Source: Bacillota bacterium (GTDB lineage: Bacteria; Bacillota; Clostridia; TANB77; CAG-465). From it: a DNA stretch of 5,981 bases. The notes under the pieces are model-generated. The model worked only from the letters and a program-made list of their open reading frames with translations. It was not told the DNA's origin and searched no databases. Position 1 is the first letter of the stretch. Every line of letters begins with the position of its first letter. This document shows, piece by piece, positions 1 through 4,248 of the stretch. The DNA is taken from NCBI GenBank assembly GCA_023460235.1, contig JAEWRE010000048.1, positions 1-5,981 of the forward strand, given 5' to 3'. The translations under genes were made by a program, and so were the position numbers.

Positions 1-33
1 AAATAAGATACCATACTTATTATTTTATTTAAT

Positions 34-348
34 TCATTTGTTGCTGATGACATTTTTAAATCTTTCTTTTAAATATCTTACCTCTTGTTGCAATTCTTTA
101 TTTTGTTTAATTATAGATTCATATTGTTTTGTTACCATTTCAAACTCTATCTGCATTGTAATTAATTCTTTTGCCAAAATTTTTTGCACCGATTTTGTTT
201 TTGTTTTCTTTAAGATATTGCTTATGTGTGTCTTTGCTGTGTATAGCGATATAACAAGTTTTTCCGATATTTCCTTTGCGTTCAACCCCTGCAAAAGTAA
301 CTTATAAACTATTTTTTCTGTTTTTGTTAGTTCAAAATCGTCTGTCAT
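34..348 (-). CDS. LuxR/GerE-type HTH protein with coiled-coil tail
   Basis: A 104-residue protein, probably a cytoplasmic DNA-binding regulator. Residues about 7-60 read as a LuxR/GerE helix-turn-helix: the LTKTEKIVYKLLLQGLNAKE stretch is the scaffold helix pair, followed by ISEKLVIS and the recognition helix TAKTHISNILKKT. There is no receiver or ligand-binding domain. Instead residues about 65-100 form a Glu/Lys-rich coiled coil (KQNKELQQEVRYLKERF), which could dimerise it. The start follows a strong GAGGTG site with 5 bases between it and ATG, and the gene overlaps the 51-residue gene upstream by 17 bases. It is the last gene of the visible operon. In phages such short LuxR-like HTH proteins can be late regulators or small-terminase-like proteins; the sequence does not decide between these. 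The fold call is strong, the role is not. Confidence 0.85.
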   Translation of the reverse strand: MTDDFELTKTEKIVYKLLLQGLNAKEISEKLVISLYTAKTHISNILKKTKTKSVQKILAKELITMQIEFEMVTKQYESIIKQNKELQQEVRYLKERFKNVISNK

Positions 349-487
349 TTTTCACCTCTAATTCTTTTAGAATGTTTTCAGAAGCTTCGTGTGCTTCTTT
401 CGTTGATTTAATAGCGAAATCTTTTCTTTCGGGTGATTTTAAGAAGTTTAAAATATCTTGTTTGATTTGGTCTATATCAGTTGTCAT
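332..487 (-). CDS. small helical protein, 51 aa, unknown function
   Basis: A 51-residue protein beginning MTTDIDQIKQDILNFL and ending EVKNDRRF. It is charged and probably all helical, with a Lys/Glu-rich middle (SPERKDFAIKSTKEAHEASE); no membrane segment or Cys is present. I do not recognise the family. The start is supported by an AAAAGGA site with 7 bases to ATG. The start overlaps the end of the upstream lipoprotein-like gene by 11 bases, and its own end overlaps the LuxR-type gene by 17 bases, carrying that gene's ribosome binding site inside its last codons. This nesting argues that it is translated and coupled to the LuxR-type gene, perhaps as a partner. Existence is likely; function is unknown. 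Confidence 0.65.
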   Translation of the reverse strand: MTTDIDQIKQDILNFLKSPERKDFAIKSTKEAHEASENILKELEVKNDRRF

Positions 488-695
488 TTTGTTGTCCTTT
501 TAATACTTTTCTTTTGTAAAAAGTTACTAAATCACTGTTACATAGCTTGTATTCATATAAGCTGGAGTTTTGATGTTGTTTGCAATACGCATTTTTAACA
601 TTTGCTAAGTCGTGAATTTCACAACTCTGTTTCCCTGAGCAACACATACCCAAAATTAAGAGAGTAAATATTGGATATGATGTAAGGTCTTTCAC
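477..695 (-). CDS. small lipoprotein-like or secreted Cys-rich protein, 72 aa
   Basis: I place the start at the GTG at 695-693, not at the ATG at 719. A GGAGGGGG site lies just before the GTG, and in the longer reading that site would have to encode a Gly-Gly-Gly run. The GTG shares its G with the TAG stop of the preceding gene (TAGTG), a typical coupling junction. From this start the protein has a short charged head (MKD), a hydrophobic stretch at about residues 8-17 (PIFTLLILGM) and Cys18-Cys19, like a bacterial signal peptide with an imperfect lipobox. The rest is polar, with further Cys at 25, 38 and 52. It is likely exported or membrane-anchored in the host envelope. A spanin, immunity or superinfection role would fit this size, but nothing shows it. 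Confidence 0.7.
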   Translation of the reverse strand: MKDLTSYPIFTLLILGMCCSGKQSCEIHDLANVKNAYCKQHQNSSLYEYKLCNSDLVTFYKRKVLKGQQNDN

Positions 696-865
696 TATTC
701 CCCCTCCGATAATAACCATTGCTTTAATCTTTCAGGACATTCTTGGTATGTTGTATCTTCATTACAAAAGTCAGATACAGGACACATCTCGCAAAAAACA
801 ACATTGCTTAAAAATTCCGACATTTCATCAACTGTCATACTTTTTATTTTACCGAAGTTAGTCAT
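695..865 (-). CDS. four-cysteine mini-protein, putative metal binder, 56 aa
   Basis: A 56-residue protein starting MTNFGKIKSMTVDEMSEFLS. Cys occur at residues 25, 28, 34 and 43 in a C-x2-C-P-x4-C-x8-C pattern (CEMCPVSDFC, then QEC), which suggests a small zinc-binding knuckle between an N-terminal helix and a C-terminal helix ending LKQWLLSEGE. The architecture (a MTN..KI..M..EE.. head, a Cys cluster, an amphipathic tail with WL) is one I remember from many small phage and prophage proteins of low-GC gut bacteria; no function is known to me. The longer reading from 904 runs through the upstream gene and is rejected: the ATG at 865 sits in an 8-base overlap with the previous gene, behind GAGGTACTGGAAA. 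The downstream gene is coupled through TAGTG. Confidence 0.75.
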   Translation of the reverse strand: MTNFGKIKSMTVDEMSEFLSNVVFCEMCPVSDFCNEDTTYQECPERLKQWLLSEGE

Positions 866-1106
866 TTTCCAGTACCTCACTGATTTTTTGATATAACCAA
901 CCACCCGAAATCATTTGTCCTTTTCCCATAGACTTTTCTGCAATCTCTTTTATCTCCTCAATAGCTTGTTTGTAGCGGTGGAGTTGTTCATTTTGTTTTA
1001 TTATTTCTTCAAACAATTCTTTAGGGTTAATTTGCTCAATAGCAAATATATTGTTATTTTTGTCTTTGTGTATGATAAAATATTTTGAGATATTTATTTC
1101 ACTCAT
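858..1106 (-). CDS. coiled-coil phage protein, 82 aa, unknown function
   Basis: An 82-residue protein starting MSEINISKYFIIHKDKNNN. Residues about 30-55 form a coiled coil (KQNEQLHRYKQAIEEIKEIA). A short Gly-rich link (KSMGKGQMISGG) leads to a C-terminal helix WLYQKISEVLEND. The middle and tail look like the last part of the 188-residue protein at 1933-2499, which has LKQTLTVIKEIVE and then IKQILQKIRECE, so the two may share a swappable C-terminal module. The start at 1106 lies 2 bases after the XRE gene's TAA, behind an AAAGG site with 7 bases of spacing. A longer reading from 1142 lies inside the XRE gene and has no site of its own. The first 25 residues may form a small beta-strand cap. 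Function unknown. Confidence 0.75.
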   Translation of the reverse strand: MSEINISKYFIIHKDKNNNIFAIEQINPKELFEEIIKQNEQLHRYKQAIEEIKEIAEKSMGKGQMISGGWLYQKISEVLEND

Positions 1107-1108
1107 TA

Positions 1109-1402
1109 TTACGCCTTTCTTTTTATATTTTCTAACTTCCATTCAAGAACAAATAAATCGTACATACTTGCATTTTCTATATAATCTGAAATTTTATCAA
1201 TTATTGCTTCTCGTTCGTTATCAAATTGCTCAAAATTGTAGCGTTTATCAAATTCAATATATTTCTCTTTTTTAGGGAAACGCATAGCATTTTCATACAT
1301 AGCATATTCAGCTTTTGCTATATTCATATTTTTTGCTATTGCATATTGAGTAAGATTCATTTTTTTTCTACATTCTTTTAATAAATTGCTAAACTCACTC
1401 AT
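1109..1402 (-). CDS. XRE/Cro-type HTH DNA-binding protein, 97 aa
   Basis: Residues about 5-50 read as a Cro/CI-type helix-turn-helix: helix 1 FSNLLKECRKKM, the NLTQYAIAKNMNI turn with the typical LTQ and A..MNI pattern, then the recognition helix AKAEYAMYENAMRFPKKEKY. Residues about 60-97 form a second helical region (EREAIIDKISDYIENAS, then YDLFVLEWKLENIKRKA) that may dimerise the protein or bind a partner. The start has a perfect AAGGAG site, 7 bases before ATG. The site lies inside the last codons of the extended reading of the upstream gene. There is no promoter-like gap of its own, so it is expressed with the operon rather than as a classical lysogeny switch with divergent transcription. 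Fold is confident; target and role unknown. Confidence 0.85.
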   Translation of the reverse strand: MSEFSNLLKECRKKMNLTQYAIAKNMNIAKAEYAMYENAMRFPKKEKYIEFDKRYNFEQFDNEREAIIDKISDYIENASMYDLFVLEWKLENIKRKA

Positions 1403-1475
1403 TACTAATTCTCCTTAAATAGTGCTTGTACTTGTTGTTTGAAATCTTTGTGTTTGCTTTGTTCTATGCAATCAT

Positions 1476-1757
1476 TTAAAATAGACTTTTTACTTCTTTA
1501 ATATTTTTACCTACAATCATACTGGCTATTTGATAATGTTCAGAATAATGTTTATTCAATATACATATCAGCTCCAATAATATACGGTCTGTTATTTGTG
1601 GGTAAATTCTACTCACTTTTTCACAAGTTTTACACTTCTCTAAATTACCATCAGTACATTCATTTTCTAACATCGTTTCAAAAATATATTCACTACCGCA
1701 ATAATACTTTGGTTCAATCCCAAACACTTCAAAAAACTGTTTTTCTATTTCGCTCAT
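1476..1757 (-). CDS. Cys-containing phage protein, 93 aa, probably shortened by a frameshift
   Basis: As read, the protein is 93 residues: MSEIEKQFFEVFGIEPK, a Cys-rich part (Cys20, 34, 42, 45), then a hydrophobic helix IYPQITDRILLELICILNKH and the tail KNIKEVKSLF. The start has a GAGG site before ATG. The stop comes just after a run of five A (1487-1491). If one A is re-read or missing, the frame continues for 27 more residues (ILNDCIEQSKHKDFKQQVQA and on) to a TAG at 1405, only 2 bases before the XRE start. That gives a 117-residue product whose end holds the ribosome binding site of the next gene, as elsewhere in this operon. I loosely recall related phage proteins with an ITDRILLELICIL core and an LFEE-like tail, which would favour the long form. 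The C-x2-C pair may bind metal. Function unknown. Confidence 0.75.
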   Translation of the reverse strand: MSEIEKQFFEVFGIEPKYYCGSEYIFETMLENECTDGNLEKCKTCEKVSRIYPQITDRILLELICILNKHYSEHYQIASMIVGKNIKEVKSLF

Positions 1758-1765
1758 TTTCTACC

Positions 1766-1933
1766 TCAAAATAACTCATTCTTTATGACTGATAAAAATT
1801 CATCTTCTGTCAAACCTTCTGACGAATTTATAAAAACAAAATCATCTGATTTACTCATGTTATCTATTTTATCGTAGATTGGCTTTAAGTATTTTGGTTT
1901 GAACCAGTTCTTTATGCTTTGTATTAAATTCAT
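1766..1933 (-). CDS. small protein, 55 aa, unknown function
   Basis: A 55-residue protein starting MNLIQSIKNWFKPKYLKPIY and ending DEFLSVIKNELF. It has a basic amphipathic head with aromatic residues (NWFKPKY) and an acidic C-terminal part; no membrane span, no Cys. I do not recognise it. The start is ATGATG: the first ATG (1936) overlaps the preceding stop as ATGA, the second (1933) is 7 bases from the GAGG site against 4 for the first, so I chose the second; the difference is one residue. The gene ends 8 bases before the start of the next gene, and its terminal TTTTGAGG supplies that gene's GAGG site. The coupling on both sides supports translation. Confidence 0.65.
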   Translation of the reverse strand: MNLIQSIKNWFKPKYLKPIYDKIDNMSKSDDFVFINSSEGLTEDEFLSVIKNELF

Positions 1934-2499
1934 CATTCCACCTCACATTCTCTGATTTTTTGTAGGATTTGTTTTATAAAATCAATATGCTCATTTAATG
2001 CTTTGCACCTTGTTTCATTAAAACAATCGTTTTCAATTTCATAAGTCTTGCATTCTATTTCAATTTCTACAATCTCTTTTATCACGGTAAGAGTTTGTTT
2101 GAGTTTTATGATTTCTGCTTCTTGAACAGTATTAAGTGTTCTTACAAATTCAAGTTGTTTTAACGCTTCAACATTCTCGCATTTAAGCTGGTCGAGTTGT
2201 ATAGCTAAATTACTAATATCTTGTACATTTTCATCAACCAAATTATGAATATATTTATTGCTTTTACTAAGAAGTTTTTGATAATTTTCTTCTTTTCTTT
2301 TTAATTGTTTCTTCAACTCCTCACATTCTTGCTCTTTGCGTTTGAGTTGTTTGTAGTAGCAGTTAGGTTTATTTGAACAATTAACTTGACATTCGTAGGG
2401 ACTTGATAACATTAAACAAAGTTCATCAAAGTCAATATTGTCTAAATATTCACACCCACTCACATCTACACCATCTATTATTATCTGTTTATCTGTCAT
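1933..2499 (-). CDS. Cys-cluster plus long coiled-coil phage protein, 188 aa
   Basis: The longest complete gene here. The head MTDKQIIIDGVDVSGCEYLD is followed by Cys at 16, 28, 37, 41 and 47 (ECQVNCSNKPNCYYKQLKRK), a likely small zinc-binding fold. Residues about 50-145 form a long Lys/Glu/Gln coiled coil (KEQECEELKKQLKRKEENY, later LKQTLTVIKEIVE). The end FIKQILQKIRECEVE is a separate helix. I recall this layout (IIIDG.DVSGC head, NCYYKQLKRKEQECEEL, ILQKI.EC tail) from many uncultured gut phage genomes, where it is hypothetical and varies mainly in the coiled-coil length. The start overlaps the preceding stop as ATGA, with only a weak GAG upstream, so it probably depends on translational coupling. 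A scaffold or adaptor role is possible but unproven. Confidence 0.8.
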   Translation of the reverse strand: MTDKQIIIDGVDVSGCEYLDNIDFDELCLMLSSPYECQVNCSNKPNCYYKQLKRKEQECEELKKQLKRKEENYQKLLSKSNKYIHNLVDENVQDISNLAIQLDQLKCENVEALKQLEFVRTLNTVQEAEIIKLKQTLTVIKEIVEIEIECKTYEIENDCFNETRCKALNEHIDFIKQILQKIRECEVE

Positions 2500-2726
2500 T
2501 GTTTAATCTCACTATAAAACTCTTCGTCTATTAAGTCTTTGACCTTATAAAACTTTTGAGCACAAGAAAACATTTTATAAAAATCATCTGTATAACTTCT
2601 AATAACCTTTGAAACTTCTTTATCATCTTCATAAAGATATTCGACATATCCCAAGAGTTCATCTAATCCTAATGGATAATCATTATCAAGTAATGCTATT
2701 CTGAATTCTTCTAGTTTATCTGTCAT
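2496..2726 (-). CDS. small acidic helical protein, 76 aa, unknown function
   Basis: A 76-residue acidic protein starting MTDKLEEFRIALLDNDYPLG and ending DLIDEEFYSEIKQ. It looks fully helical with many Tyr/Phe and Asp/Glu (VEYLYEDDKEVSKVIRSYTD, FSCAQKFYKVKD); one Cys, no membrane span. I do not recognise it. I chose the ATG at 2726, which overlaps the stop of the shifted upstream frame as ATGA. A GTG at 2735 would be only 3 bases from the GGGAAA site, while the ATG is 12 away, so the start is not fully settled. The first 13 bases of the gene (ATGACAGATAAAC) are identical to the start of the next gene at 2499. An acidic DNA-mimic or an inhibitor of a host protein would fit its charge, but this is speculation. 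Confidence 0.7.
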   Translation of the reverse strand: MTDKLEEFRIALLDNDYPLGLDELLGYVEYLYEDDKEVSKVIRSYTDDFYKMFSCAQKFYKVKDLIDEEFYSEIKQ

Positions 2727-2967
2727 TTTAAACACTTTCCCTTTTTAACACATTTTTTATTTGAATATTTCAATATCTTATCGTAATAAAAATTTATATC
2801 TTTACTACTTTTGATAATCTCATTAAATGTATTTCTAGCCTCTAAAAAATAAGGTATATTAACAGTTTTAGAATCGTTTAAATCTTTGTAATAATTAACT
2901 AAAACATTTAATATAACACTCTTTTTTGCTCTTGTATTTCTTTGTAATCTTGAAAATTAATTATCAT
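2723..2967 (-). pseudogene. small gene interrupted by a -1 shift at an A6 run (81 aa if restored)
   Basis: An ATG at 2967 behind AAAGG (7 bases) opens MIINFQDYKEIQEQK, then the frame dies at 2908 after 19 residues. Directly at the A6 run (2922-2927) the -1 frame becomes open and runs 66 codons without a stop (SVILNVLVNYYKDLNDSKTV, FYYDKILKYSNKKCVKK and so on) to a TGA at 2723, which overlaps the next ATG as ATGA. That frame has no usual start codon until a TTG near its end, so it cannot be a separate gene of that length. Joined at the run, the two parts give an 81-residue Lys-rich helical protein that fits the operon exactly on both sides (11-base overlap upstream, 4-base overlap downstream). 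It may be a sequencing undercall, a true mutation or a frameshift site. Family not recognised. Confidence 0.6.
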
Positions 2968-3118
2968 CGTTAAACCTTTCTATAAATTTAATTGCTTTTT
3001 GTCTGTAATGTCTTAAAATTTGTATAAATTTTAAAACATACTCAACCTCATATTTCTCTGATAACCTTATCGCCTTTGTTATCAACTTATCATCTTTGTA
3101 TATTTTTTTTCTTCCCAT
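2957..3118 (-). CDS. small basic protein, 53 aa, unknown function
   Basis: A 53-residue basic protein starting MGRKKIYKDDKLITKAIRLS and ending IKFIERFNDDN. It is predicted helical, with a Lys/Arg-rich head and a middle rich in hydrophobic and aromatic residues (YEVEYVLKFIQILRHYRQ); there is no Cys. The GRKK head and net positive charge would suit binding to nucleic acid, but no recognised motif supports this. The start has a GAGGAA site with 8 bases of spacing, and that site is made of the last codons of the preceding gene, whose TGA is 2 bases upstream. It overlaps the interrupted gene downstream by 11 bases. Likely real from its context; no function can be assigned. Confidence 0.65.
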   Translation of the reverse strand: MGRKKIYKDDKLITKAIRLSEKYEVEYVLKFIQILRHYRQKAIKFIERFNDDN

Positions 3119-3120
3119 AG

Positions 3121-3366
3121 TCAACATTCCTCATTATATTCATATTCCCATTCTATGTAGTCTAAAATTTTGATTATATCAACAATGGTTATACCTTCAT
3201 ATAAATTGTCGTCAAATACGTCAAAGTCTTCGGGGTATTCCGCCTCAACTGTGTTTAAGTCGACTTCTTTATACCAACCGTAAGCTATTAAGCCGGTTTT
3301 ACACTCAATTATTTCACCATTAGATAACAAAGCCTCAACCTTGCCATAACCTTTGAAAATTGTCAT
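3121..3366 (-). CDS. acidic small protein, 81 aa, first gene behind the RHH-site promoter
   Basis: An 81-residue acidic protein starting MTIFKGYGKVEALLSNGEII. The first half looks beta-rich (GKVEALLSNGEIIECKTGLI, then YGWYKEVDLNTVEAEYPEDF); the second half ends in a helix (IVDIIKILDYIEWEYEYNEEC) with a cluster of Glu and Tyr. I do not recognise the family. A longer reading begins at a GTG at 3405, but that stretch contains the -10 box of the promoter at 3394-3422, so the transcript would not include it. The ATG at 3366 has an AGAGG site 5 bases upstream and is chosen. It is the first gene after the repeat-bearing promoter, so its expression and that of the genes behind it should depend on whatever binds there. 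Acidic anti-host or DNA-mimic roles are only a possibility. Confidence 0.75.
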   Translation of the reverse strand: MTIFKGYGKVEALLSNGEIIECKTGLIAYGWYKEVDLNTVEAEYPEDFDVFDDNLYEGITIVDIIKILDYIEWEYEYNEEC

Positions 3367-3388
3367 TTTAGCCTCTTTTTGTTTTTTA

Positions 3389-3431
3389 AATAAAGTATAA
3401 CACAAATAAAGTAATAACGCAATACTTTATT
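3389..3431 (-). promoter_or_regulatory. three 9-base half-sites overlapping a promoter: probable operator
   Basis: On the plus strand AATAAAGTA occurs at 3389-3397 and 3405-3413 (start to start 16 bases) and its inverse TACTTTATT at 3423-3431. The last two form a perfect 9-base inverted repeat with a 9-base spacer. The copies cover the -10 box, the spacer and the edge of the -35 box of the promoter at 3394-3422, and lie directly behind the stop of the RHH gene. Repeated short half-sites over a promoter beside an RHH gene are what an RHH operator looks like. That the RHH protein is the binder is inference. A terminator is less likely because the stem is AT-only apart from one pair and is not followed by a clean T run. 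Confidence 0.6.
3394..3422 (-). promoter_or_regulatory. promoter for the downstream small-gene cassette
   Basis: Reading leftward: TTGCGT (3422-3417) as a weak -35 box, a 17-base spacer, and TATACT (3399-3394) as a -10 box matching 5 of 6 consensus bases, preceded by TG at the extended -10 position (TGT before TATACT). Transcription would begin near 3387, about 20 bases before the ATG at 3366. It sits in one of the only two gaps in the window large enough for a promoter. The overlap with the 9-base repeats suggests it is repressible. Confidence 0.6.
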
Positions 3432-3570
3432 ATTTTACTTCTTTAATTTCTCTCTCGTAAAATTCATCAATAGCCATATTAACTATTGTACTTTTTTTTC
3501 TTTTTGTTTTGATTGATAATTCGTCAATTTTTTTAACTGTGTCTTCATCAAGACTAAAGGTTTTTAACAT
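3430..3570 (-). CDS. ribbon-helix-helix (CopG/Arc-type) regulator, 46 aa
   Basis: A 46-residue protein starting MLKTFSLDEDTVKKIDELSI and ending DEFYEREIKEVK. It follows the ribbon-helix-helix plan: a short strand KTFSL at residues 3-7, helix A DEDTVKKIDELSIKT, a basic turn KRKK, and helix B with the typical S-T-I-V-N-x-A-I-D-E-F pattern (residues 27-37). Such proteins bind DNA as dimers through the paired strands, often as repressors or antitoxins. No toxin-like partner is evident next to it. The start has an AAAGGAG site with 8 bases of spacing, which begins at the stop of the preceding gene. The three AATAAAGTA half-sites follow its stop at once, making it the best candidate to act on the promoter there. 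Its size is usual for a minimal RHH protein. Fold confident, target inferred. Confidence 0.8.
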   Translation of the reverse strand: MLKTFSLDEDTVKKIDELSIKTKRKKSTIVNMAIDEFYEREIKEVK

Positions 3571-3585
3571 CGTTGTTGCTCCTTT

Positions 3586-3882
3586 CTATTCATAACTTTC
3601 TAATTCTTCGTTTAATTCTCTTATTCTCTTTATTAAAACTTCAATCATTTCAAAATATAAACAGTTTCTTTGTCTTAAATCTTTTATATCTTGTTTTAAT
3701 TTTTCGTTTTCCATTCTGATATTGTTTGCTGCTACGTCCACATTATCGGATATCTCAACCAATGTTACATCCTCGAAACATTCTTCTTTTATAATATTTC
3801 CGTTTTCATCAAATAATGCAACTTTAACAGTATCATTAAATCTTTTTTCGCTTAGTATTTTTACTATTTTTAATGTATTCAT
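3586..3882 (-). CDS. beta-strand head plus coiled-coil protein, 98 aa, unknown function
   Basis: A 98-residue protein starting MNTLKIVKILSEKRFNDTVK. Residues 1-45 look like a small beta domain (VKVALFDENGNIIKEECFED, VTLVEIS). Residues about 50-98 form a coiled coil (ENEKLKQDIKDLRQR, then VLIKRIRELNEELESYE), the third coiled-coil protein of this window. I do not recognise a family. The start has an AAAGGA site with 7 bases of spacing. It is the second gene after the promoter at 4220-4248 and is followed at once by the RHH gene, whose ribosome binding site starts at this gene's TAG. Dimer or trimer formation is likely; a structural or adaptor role is possible but not shown. Confidence 0.75.
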   Translation of the reverse strand: MNTLKIVKILSEKRFNDTVKVALFDENGNIIKEECFEDVTLVEISDNVDVAANNIRMENEKLKQDIKDLRQRNCLYFEMIEVLIKRIRELNEELESYE

Positions 3883-3925
3883 TATAAAATCCTTTCCTTT
3901 CTCGTTTGCTTAAAAATTAACCTCA

Positions 3926-4186
3926 TTATGCTACTGCTTTTATTATGTCAATCCATTTATCAGAATAATAACTACTTATATTTTGATATACTTCTTTAGG
4001 AAGTTCAGAAGGTCTAATTATTGTTAAACAATCATCTTCTATAATATAAGCATTTTTTATTAAACCATCTAAAGTAATACCAACTTTATAATCATTTTCT
4101 TCAAAATTAATATCACATTCTGCAACTATATTCCAGTTTTCTTGACCTACAAAATAATTTGTTTTTTCTACTTTTGTAATTTTCAT
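3926..4186 (-). CDS. small protein, 86 aa, first gene after the leftward promoter
   Basis: An 86-residue acidic protein starting MKITKVEKTNYFVGQENWNI. The first about 55 residues look like a run of beta strands (NIVAECDINFEENDYKVGIT, then LTIIR), followed by a helical end SELPKEVYQNISSYYSDKWI. There is no membrane span and no known motif; I do not recognise it. The start has an AGAGG site with 8 to 9 bases to ATG. The leader from the predicted transcription start near 4213 is about 27 bases. As first gene of an operon that also encodes an RHH regulator, it may be an early-expressed accessory protein, but nothing in the residues tells its job. Confidence 0.75.
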   Translation of the reverse strand: MKITKVEKTNYFVGQENWNIVAECDINFEENDYKVGITLDGLIKNAYIIEDDCLTIIRPSELPKEVYQNISSYYSDKWIDIIKAVA

Positions 4187-4219
4187 CGTTTGTTACCTCT
4201 TTCGTTTGTTTACATTCTT

Positions 4220-4248
4220 ATTATTGCATATAAAAAAATAATCGTCAA
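4220..4248 (-). promoter_or_regulatory. extended -10 promoter for the leftward operon
   Basis: Reading leftward: TTGACG (4248-4243, 5 of 6 consensus bases), a 17-base spacer, and AATAAT (4225-4220, 5 of 6), preceded by TGC at the extended -10 position. Start of transcription is expected near 4213, with the first gene's ATG at 4186. This is the best sigma-70-type promoter in the window. Its -35 box lies in the left arm of the inverted repeat at 4234-4281. Confidence 0.65.

Noticed and set aside
1..33. Possible start of a further minus-strand gene (ATG at 14)
   Set aside because: Only four codons are visible, with no Shine-Dalgarno site before them; a frame from the ATG at 37 stops after two codons.
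38..503. Plus-strand open frames of 89 and 75 codons
   Set aside because: They are antisense to the LuxR-type and 51-residue genes, have Phe/Ser/Cys-rich translations typical of the reverse of AT-rich coding DNA, and lack ribosome binding sites.
866..904. N-terminal extension of the four-Cys protein
   Set aside because: It would overlap the upstream gene by 47 bases without a ribosome binding site, whereas the ATG at 865 fits the short-overlap pattern.
1051..1275. Plus-strand open frame of 74 codons
   Set aside because: Antisense to the XRE and coiled-coil genes, with a low-complexity hydrophobic translation and no start signal.
1403..1475. A separate small gene between the XRE gene and the 93-residue gene
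   Set aside because: The open frame has no ATG, GTG or TTG; it is better read as the frameshifted end of the preceding gene.
3367..3405. N-terminal extension of the 81-residue gene to a GTG at 3405
   Set aside because: It contains the -10 box of the promoter and has no ribosome binding site; the ATG at 3366 has AGAGG.
3389..3431. CRISPR-like or phage-origin iterons
   Set aside because: Only three copies of a 9-base unit, with one inverted, no spacers of uniform length, and a promoter in the middle; an operator explains it better.
3722..3913. Plus-strand open frame of 63 codons
   Set aside because: Reverse shadow of the 98-residue gene; Ser/Phe/Thr-rich translation and no ribosome binding site.
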